A stretch of DNA of 64,000 bases from Chitinophaga sp. E66. Lineage in GTDB: Bacteria; Bacteroidota; Bacteroidia; Chitinophagales; Chitinophagaceae. The position numbers were made by a program, and so were the translations under genes. The stretch lies in assembly GCA_019285755.1 (NCBI GenBank), contig CP079103.1:5613001-5677000 (forward strand). Reading direction: 5' to 3'. Under the pieces are notes generated by a model. That model saw nothing but the letters and a program-made list of their open reading frames with translations. It was not told where the DNA came from and did not search any database. Below, one piece after another: positions 58,727-64,000 of the stretch. Within the stretch, counting starts at the first letter, position 1. Each line of letters opens with the position of its first letter.

Positions 58727-59160
58727 TCAGGCGGTAGTCATGCGACTAATGATAAACCCGGCGGAAATGTGGGTAAAGAAAGCCAGATGGCCCGCCAGCA
58801 GCAGGTATTGCGTCAGGCATAGCAAGGTATGCGTCATTGGCGACGCAGGGCTATTCGGCATGTCGCCGATCATTTCGATGCCCCACATTACAATGACAAA
58901 GACAGCCATCGTGGCAACATGCAGGTAATGCAGCCAGGGCCATTGCAGGAACCGCGCCGTCAGCCAATAGATGAACGCCTCCGCAAATGCGGCCAAAGCC
59001 ATATACCCGTATACGTGTGGCCAGAACCAATGCGTTGTGTCATTGAAATGAGCGCCTCGCGGGTAGCGAACTGTTGGCCCCAGACGATGCAGGCCAGCGC
59101 CAAAAAGAACAATTGAACGTGCGGCATGGTAAAGAACCGGGAATAACGAAAGGTGCGCAT
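58727..59160 (-). CDS. Array paralogue G: four-helix membrane protein (frameshifted)
   Basis: The first member of the array on this strand, about 145 residues, starting MRTFRYSRFFTMPHVQLFFL at 59160. After a shift near 59050 it reads 'HFNDTTHWFWPHVYGYMALA', which lines up with the HDTYYVISHNYAF segment of E (DT, then His eight residues after the D). The core is 'TARFLQWPWLHYLHVATMAV' and the end 'GHLAFFTHISAGFIISRMTTA'-like. It lacks the final RGK. It should be the promoter-proximal gene of the operon. Confidence 0.68.
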
Positions 59161-59265
59161 AGATAGGGAATTATAGTGTTTAATTAAAATTACCTCCCGG
59201 CTGCGATGATTCCGGTGAGCGCGGTCAATCCCGGCGATGATCCGGATCGGTCGGAGTTGCTCTCT

Positions 59266-59392
59266 GAGTGCTTAAAGAGTGCTTGAAGAGTGCATCGGGA
59301 GTGCTTGCTAAGTGCTTAAAGAGTGCTTGCCAGGTACTCAAATACCCGTAGACCTTACGTTGACCTTATTTAGACCTTACCTAGATACTATC
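59266..59392. repeat. Two adjoining 11-bp-period minisatellites
   Basis: Exact 11-bp steps: seven units of the GAGTGCTTAAA type at 59266, 59277, 59288, 59299, 59310, 59321 and 59332 (the last diverged), then four units of the TAGACCTTACC type at 59349, 59360, 59371 and 59382. They lie in the gap 59161-59607, upstream of the membrane-protein array. The remaining 59393-59607 shows no gene or clear signal. Confidence 0.85.
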
Positions 59393-59607
59393 TTGTAATA
59401 CCGTAGATGCCCCATTTTGAAGCCGGTATTGGAACCGGAAGCATCCGAAATCAGAAATCATGCCTCTTAATGGACATTTTTCGTTCAAACCCGCTATGGA
59501 TAAGGATCTCTTGCCTAATTCCGTACAGTGTACACAAAAGCGGCTATTTTCGGAAAATTGAAAAAATCAATTTGTGTATAAAATCATTAAAATTGATAAT
59601 GAATTAA

Positions 59608-60294
59608 TTAAGAGAAAATCTCTACCGGCACCCCGCTTTCCTTCAATTCACGGAATTTATCCCGGTTGAAGCTGTACAACTGCGCCGGCCTCCCCTGCAG
59701 AGGATGCTTCAACTTCTCAGGACGGGCAGCCAACAGCCCTAGCCCGTTGATCTTTTTCTGGAAATTCCGGCGGTCTACCGAGCGGTCGTACACCCATTCA
59801 TATAATTTCTCCAGCTCAGAAACCGGGAACTTCTCGTCCAGCAGTTCAAAAGCCAGCGGCTCCGTATGCAACCGAACCCGCAGGTGCTCAATGGCAGCGG
59901 CAATAATTTCGTGATGGTCAAAGGCGGTAGTAGGCAGCTCGCGGACGGGGTACCATTTCGCTTCTTTGCTGCCGGCGCCCAGTACGATCTTACTCGCGGA
60001 GTGACGGATCAGCGCCAGGTGCGCCACGCAGAGCACGCGCCCCCGCGGGTCGCGGTCGGGATGGCCCCAGGTGCTCATTTGTTCCAGGTAATTGGCCTTC
60101 AGGCCCGATTCGTCTTTCAGCTCACGCAGCACACAAGCCTCCAAAGGCTCATCATTATGCACGAAGCCGCCCGGCAGGCCCCATTTAAATATATGCGGCG
60201 GAATGGTACGTTTGGTCAGGAGCACCATCATGCCCTCTTTCGAAGAGTACCGGAGCACGACGGCTTCCGCCGTCACCCGAATGTGTTGATGCAT
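59608..60294 (-). CDS. NrtR-like Nudix protein (Nudix domain plus C-terminal winged helix)
   Basis: A 228-residue protein with an N-terminal Nudix domain and a C-terminal winged helix, the layout of NrtR-type regulators, which control NAD or sugar genes and bind a nucleotide ligand. The Nudix box is 'GGFVHNDEPLEACVLRELKD' then ESGL; it keeps RELxxE, with D for the first E of the EE pair. The winged helix is 'LEKLYEWVYDRSVDRRNFQK' and 'LKHPLQGRPAQLYSFNRDKF'. The frame is intact. The ligand is unknown, and whether it hydrolyses or only senses is undecided. Confidence 0.85.
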   Translation of the reverse strand: MHQHIRVTAEAVVLRYSSKEGMMVLLTKRTIPPHIFKWGLPGGFVHNDEPLEACVLRELKDESGLKANYLEQMSTWGHPDRDPRGRVLCVAHLALIRHSASKIVLGAGSKEAKWYPVRELPTTAFDHHEIIAAAIEHLRVRLHTEPLAFELLDEKFPVSELEKLYEWVYDRSVDRRNFQKKINGLGLLAARPEKLKHPLQGRPAQLYSFNRDKFRELKESGVPVEIFS

Positions 60295-60368
60295 GGTCAG
60301 GGATTAGGATATTCTAAGGATTAATAAGTTGGCTACTGTCGTTACTGTCTGCTGTTCTTCGGGATAAA

Positions 60369-60752
60369 TCAGGGTTGGGTCGCGTATTGCCTTACCTGCG
60401 CCGTGCCCTTATGAAGATTCACGAACAGGGGATTCTTCTGCGGATCAAAAACGATGATCGCGTTAGACTCCCAGGCATTCTGCGCCGCTGGTAAAACGAT
60501 CTCCACCTGCAACCCGTTGGCCCGGCGGAACATCAGACTGTCTTTCTCGATAAATTTTGCGGTAAAACCCTGGGCGTCCAGGAGCTGTACGATACTGTCT
60601 TTCGCGATGTTCACCGCGCTGTCCTGCATCGGGTGCTGGCGCATCACGTAACACTTTTCTTCTATCACCTGGTAATTAGATGTATCCGTCCGCTCGCGGG
60701 TCTGGTTACACGAAACTGCCAGCACGGCCGCGGCCATAATTAAATAACGCAT
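60369..60752 (-). CDS. Hypothetical lipoprotein
   Basis: A 127-residue lipoprotein. The ATG at 60752 gives MRYLIMAAAVLAVSCNQ with a lipobox Cys; an ATG 13 codons upstream would spoil the signal. The mature part has 'YQVIEEKCYVMRQHPMQDSA' and a compact alpha/beta region ('KDSLMFRRANGLQVEIVLPA'). Not recognised. The frame is intact. It lies 22 bp after the M28 peptidase gene, same strand, so co-transcription is likely. Confidence 0.6.
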   Translation of the reverse strand: MRYLIMAAAVLAVSCNQTRERTDTSNYQVIEEKCYVMRQHPMQDSAVNIAKDSIVQLLDAQGFTAKFIEKDSLMFRRANGLQVEIVLPAAQNAWESNAIIVFDPQKNPLFVNLHKGTAQVRQYATQP

Positions 60753-60774
60753 GGCGCAAGTTATAAAAAGGAGC

Positions 60775-62397
60775 TTAAAATTGAATGTCAAATACTTTCT
60801 CTTCAGCGCCGCGTTTCACCTTCACGGAAGTTTTGTCGCCCTTTTAAAGGTGGCCAGGGCGTCGCGGTAGCTCATGGGGTCGCTTACGTGGTGGTCGCCC
60901 ATCTGCACGATAATGTCTCCCGGGAGGATGCCCGCCTTCTTCGCCGGACGGTTATCGCTTACCAGTTCCACCTTTGCGCCCTGGTTAAACGTGTAGTCCA
61001 GCATGATGCCGAGGGTAACGGTAAAGGGTTTTTATCGCCGCCCATGGGTTGCATGTCGCGGGTTTTGGAAAAGGCGAGCTTGGGACGGCCGTTCGTTTTT
61101 TCGACAATGCCATAAATGAGCTTCACGATGGTGAGCTCTCCGTCATAGTTGATCTTTTCGGCATCGTCGCCCGGTTTATGGTAGTCTCCGTGGGTACCGG
61201 TGAAGAAGAACAGTACGGGTACGTCTTTCACATAGAACGAGGCATGGTCTGAGGGCCCCAGGCCGGAGGAGTCATAGACCACCTTCAGTCCTTTCGGGAG
61301 GGCGGCCGGCACCACTTCGCCCCAGGCGGGGAGGTTCCGTAACCGCCGATCTGCAGGCCTTTGTCGGCCGACAGGCGGCCTACCATGTCCATATTCAGCA
61401 TGTAATTCACCTGCTGCATGGGCACAGGGCCTTTTTCTGCGAAATATTTACTGCCAAACAGCCCCAGTTCCTCGCCCGAGAAGGCGACGACGGCATAGTT
61501 GGCGCTTTTGAGTTTGGATTCTTTCAGCAGGCGGGCCACTTCCAGGAGTACGGCAGTACCGGAGGCGTTATCGTCTGCGCCGTTGTGGATGGACTTTTCG
61601 CCGGGCGCCAGGGAGTTGCGGTCTTCCCCATATCCCAGGTGATCGTAATGCGCGCCGATGACCACGGTGGCCGGGGCGCCATTGTCGATATAGCCGACTA
61701 CATTGGTGCCGGTGCGTTTAGACGGCGCCAGGTCTGCCTGGAGATCGATCTGGAAGCCGTTGGCATCGTCGGCCGAGAGGATCTTGCTACCCTCCTCTCC
61801 TACCCAGATGGCGGGGATGGCGAGGGTTTGGTGGGGAATGTCGAGCCAGTTGCCTGCGGTCTGCAGGTCTTCGTTGCCGTTGAAGAACACGATGCCGGTA
61901 GCGCCGCTTTCTTTGGCTTCTTTTGTCTTTTAATATAGAATTCCAGCGGTGAAGCGTGGGGATTGATCTCGTCTTTAGACTTCTGCACGTCTATCAGCCA
62001 TACATTATCCACTTCATTGACGCCGGGCAGCACTTCGCCTTTGGCGGATGTGCGGGCGCTGAGGGAAGGGGAATGAATTGTTCCCCTGCTTTGAGGGCCT
62101 GGGAATTGATGGAAAACCGGGATTTGGGGCCGGCTTCGAGCCCTTCGCGGACGATAAACGGCTGCAGGAAGCCGTCGCTCCCCCTGGGGATGAGCCCGAT
62201 CGCCTTCATTTGTCCGGAAATGTAGGCGGCGGCGAGCTGTTCGCCCGCGGTACCAGTGCGGCGGCCTTCGAGTTTATCGGACGCGAGGTAGGCCACATGT
62301 GCCTGTAGGTTGCCGAGGGTCTTTTTGTCGGCTTTTTCTGGGGGTAGGCGGTCAATGCCATACCCGCCAGGGGCAGGATGAGATAAAGCTTTTTCAC
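60775..62397 (-). CDS. M28-family peptidase with protease-associated and PDZ domains (many frameshifts)
   Basis: A secreted aminopeptidase of about 540 residues. A signal peptide (MKKLYLILPLAGMALTAYPQ) is followed by 'YLASDKLEGRRTGTAGEQLA', then a protease-associated insert ('KESGATGIVFFNGNEDLQTA' region). The M28 zinc site is 'PATVVIGAHYDHLGYGEDRN', 'SIHNGADDNASGTAVLLEVA', 'YAVVAFSGEELGLFGSKYFA', 'NYMLNMDMVGRLSADKGLQI' and 'YGDYHKPGDDAEKINYDGEL'-type His. A C-terminal PDZ domain reads 'SDNRPAKKAGILPGDIIVQM' and ends VFDIQF. At least six shifts interrupt it. Confidence 0.87.
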
Positions 62398-62494
62398 TCC
62401 GAGGGGATTTGGGGCAAAAATAAGACGAATCGCCGGGATGAACTCATTATGAATCGATTATTTATCATGGGATTGTCTGACGGGAGGGGTCCGG

Positions 62495-62526
62495 TTGTCC
62501 AATCCATAAATTAAATACTAAATTTG
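62495..62526 (+). promoter_or_regulatory. Promoter for gcvT
   Basis: TTG (62495-62497), 21 nt, then TAAATTTG (62519-62526), a match to the Bacteroidota promoter. It lies 42 bp before the gcvT start. Confidence 0.55.
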
Positions 62527-62568
62527 CCCGGCTCTAGAGAGGGTTACAACAACAAAACGAATAAACAC

Positions 62569-63656
62569 ATGAAAAACACGCCATTTACGCACAAACACAT
62601 TGCGCTGGGAGCCAAGATGGCCCCGTTTGCGGGGTACAATATGCCCATTTCCTATACGGGTATTAACGATGAACATGCCGCCGTGCGCAATAGTGTAGGG
62701 GTATTTGACGTCAGCCACATGGGCGAATTCATCCTGAAAGGCGAGCACGCGCTGGACCTCATCCAGCGGGTGACCACCAACGACGCGTCGAAACTGACTG
62801 CCGGTAAGGCGCAGTATTCCAGCCTCCCCAACAACGAAGGCGGCATCGTGGACGACCTGCTCGTGTATTGCATCGAAGAAAATAAGACTTATATGCTGGT
62901 GGTGAATGCCAGCAATATCGAAAGGACTGGAACTGGATCAGCCAGTTCAATACCAATAACGTTGACATGCAGGACATTTCCGACAAGACCTGCCTGCTGG
63001 CCATCCAGGGCCCCAACGCCACCAGCGTGCTCCAGACCCTTACCGACAAGGATATCGTCAACCTTAAATATTACACCTTCGTGAAGGGAACTTTCGCGGG
63101 TGTGGACAACGTGCTGATCAGCGCTACCGGCTATACCGGCGCGGGCGGCGTGGAGATTTATTTCGAAGACAAGGACGGCGCGGCCGACAAGATCTGGGAC
63201 GCCATCTTTGCAGCGGGCGCTTCCCACAACATCAAGCCTGTTGGCCTTGGCGCCCGCGATACCCTGCGCCTGGAAATGGGCTTCTGCCTCTACGGTAACG
63301 ATATCGACGACCGTACCAGCCCCATGGAGGCCGGTCTGGGCTGGATCACAAAGTTCACCAAAGACTTCCCCTCCCGCGCGATCTTCGAAAAGCAGAAAGC
63401 GGAAGGCATCCAGCAGAAACTGGTAGGCTTTGAAATGGTAGACAAAGGCATTCCCCGCCACGACTACGAAATCAAGGACGCGGAAGGCAATGTGATCGGA
63501 CGGGTTACCTCCGGCACGCAATCTCCCTCCCTCCAGAAAGCGATCGGGCTCGGTTATGTAAAAACAGGGTTTGCAGCATTGGATTCCGATATCTATATTG
63601 CCGTGCGCGACAAACTGCTGAAGGCGAAAGTGGTAAAAGTGCCCTTCCTCGGATAA
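62569..63656 (+). CDS. gcvT: Glycine cleavage system T protein (aminomethyltransferase), one frameshift
   Basis: The folate-dependent T protein of the glycine cleavage complex, about 363 residues. It takes the aminomethyl group from lipoyl H protein and releases ammonia and methylene-THF. The start MKNTPFTHKHIALGAKM is at 62569. Motifs are 'MAPFAGYNMPISYTGINDEH', 'VGVFDVSHMGEFILKG', 'LATGYTGAGG'-type block 'ISATGYTGAGGVEIYFEDK', 'GLGARDTLRLEMGFCLYGND' and 'TSPMEAGLGWITKFTKDF'. The break is near 62925. No gcvH or gcvP is in the window. Confidence 0.95.
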
Positions 63657-63743
63657 TTCCGCGGGGCGCATACCAATTCAGCCCGGCGCAGCGTTACAGC
63701 AGCACAACCATCGGACCATATCTTTAAAAACTGTATAACCGCT

Positions 63744-64000
63744 ATGCCAAGTATTCATCTGACCACGGTCATCCATGCCCCGTTGCAAAGGGTCTTCGAC
63801 CTCAGCCGGAGCATCACCCTGCATAAACGCAGTATGTCGCACCTTAAGGAAGAAGCCATACGAGGGCGCACCAACGGATTGATAGAATACGGCGAAACGG
63901 TGACTGGCAGGCCAAACACCTGGGCAAAACCGGGAGCTGACCACCAAGATCACGGCCATGAACAAGCATGCGTCATTTACCGACGAAATGGAAAAAGGCG
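63744..64000 (+). CDS. SRPBCC-family protein (3' partial, one frameshift)
   Basis: The start of a START/SRPBCC-fold ligand-binding protein that runs off the window. It begins MPSIHLTTVIHAPLQRVFDL, the typical 'xIxAPxxxVFDLxRS' opening of this fold, then 'SITLHKRSMSHLKEEAIRGR'. After a shift near 63903 it reads 'WQAKHLGKTRELTTKITAM'. The ligand is unknown; many such genes are annotated as cell-division inhibitor-like or polyketide-cyclase-like proteins. Confidence 0.75.
   Translation, partial: MPSIHLTTVIHAPLQRVFDLSRSITLHKRSMSHLKEEAIRGRTNGLIEYGETVTGRPNTWAKPGADHQDHGHEQACVIYRRNGKR

Noticed and set aside
59407..59607. 66-codon plus-strand frame after the 11-bp repeats
   Set aside because: No family, no ribosome-binding context seen and unusual composition.

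Overview
The window looks like part of a Bacteroidota chromosome, most likely a Chitinophaga-like member of the Chitinophagaceae. The evidence is the promoter style (TTG or TTTG about 20 nt before TAnnTTTG), lineage-typical families (DUF2480, DUF3050, PadR/PspC pair, ISAon1-type ISL3 transposase, BamA/TamA-like barrel, TPR regulator with a terminal HTH) and the ybeY-mnmG neighbourhood. No rRNA is present; one tRNA (Phe) is. Most long genes are split by single-base losses, usually in A or C homopolymers. I treat these as sequence error and give merged gene coordinates, with the breaks noted.

Region 1 (1-13700) is housekeeping and has an origin-like character. It holds corA, a DUF2480 gene, ppiD, nadA, feoA, ybeY and mnmG. 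Three large non-coding stretches lie between them: about 760 bp with a cluster of DnaA-box sequences, about 1.8 kb with an eight- to nine-copy tandem repeat of roughly 130 bp, and 1.65 kb with three identical perfect 16-bp parS palindromes. Together they look like a replication-origin and centromere region, although dnaA and parAB are not in the window. An ECF sigma factor and its translationally coupled membrane/barrel gene follow.

Region 2 (13700-24050) is metabolic and regulatory: HemJ-like protein, KgtP-like MFS carrier, winged-helix AlkZ-like protein, TPR-HTH regulator, and a four-gene minus-strand operon (ThuA, two Gfo/Idh/MocA-type oxidoreductases, SDR) that probably processes an unidentified sugar.

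Region 3 (24050-42940) holds an ISL3/ISAon1 insertion, tRNA-Phe, DUF3050-recQ (overlapping TAATG), kdsD-manC (sugar-nucleotide supply), a carbonic anhydrase-SulP pair (likely bicarbonate uptake), PadR-PspC, feoB, and peptidases of families M28 and S41 plus a DUF922 protein with an HExxH motif.

Region 4 (43000-52100) holds the phenylacetyl-CoA epoxidase genes paaABCD, nadD, an AI-2E family exporter, a YtxH/holin-X envelope operon, a radical SAM protein, a GH25 lysozyme and two tandem CAP-domain lipoproteins.

Region 5 (52500-64000) holds small lipoproteins, a YiiX-like papain-fold protein, and the most unusual coding feature: a tandem array of seven related small membrane proteins on the minus strand, mostly joined by ATGA overlaps. 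One carries a cytochrome-oxidase-subunit-I-like HDTYYVISH motif. The array is followed by a BamA/TamA-like barrel gene. Then come a NrtR-like Nudix protein, a second M28 peptidase with PDZ domain, gcvT and the start of an SRPBCC protein. Two intergenic minisatellites, near 37.3 kb and 59.3 kb, have different sequences but the same strict 11-bp period.
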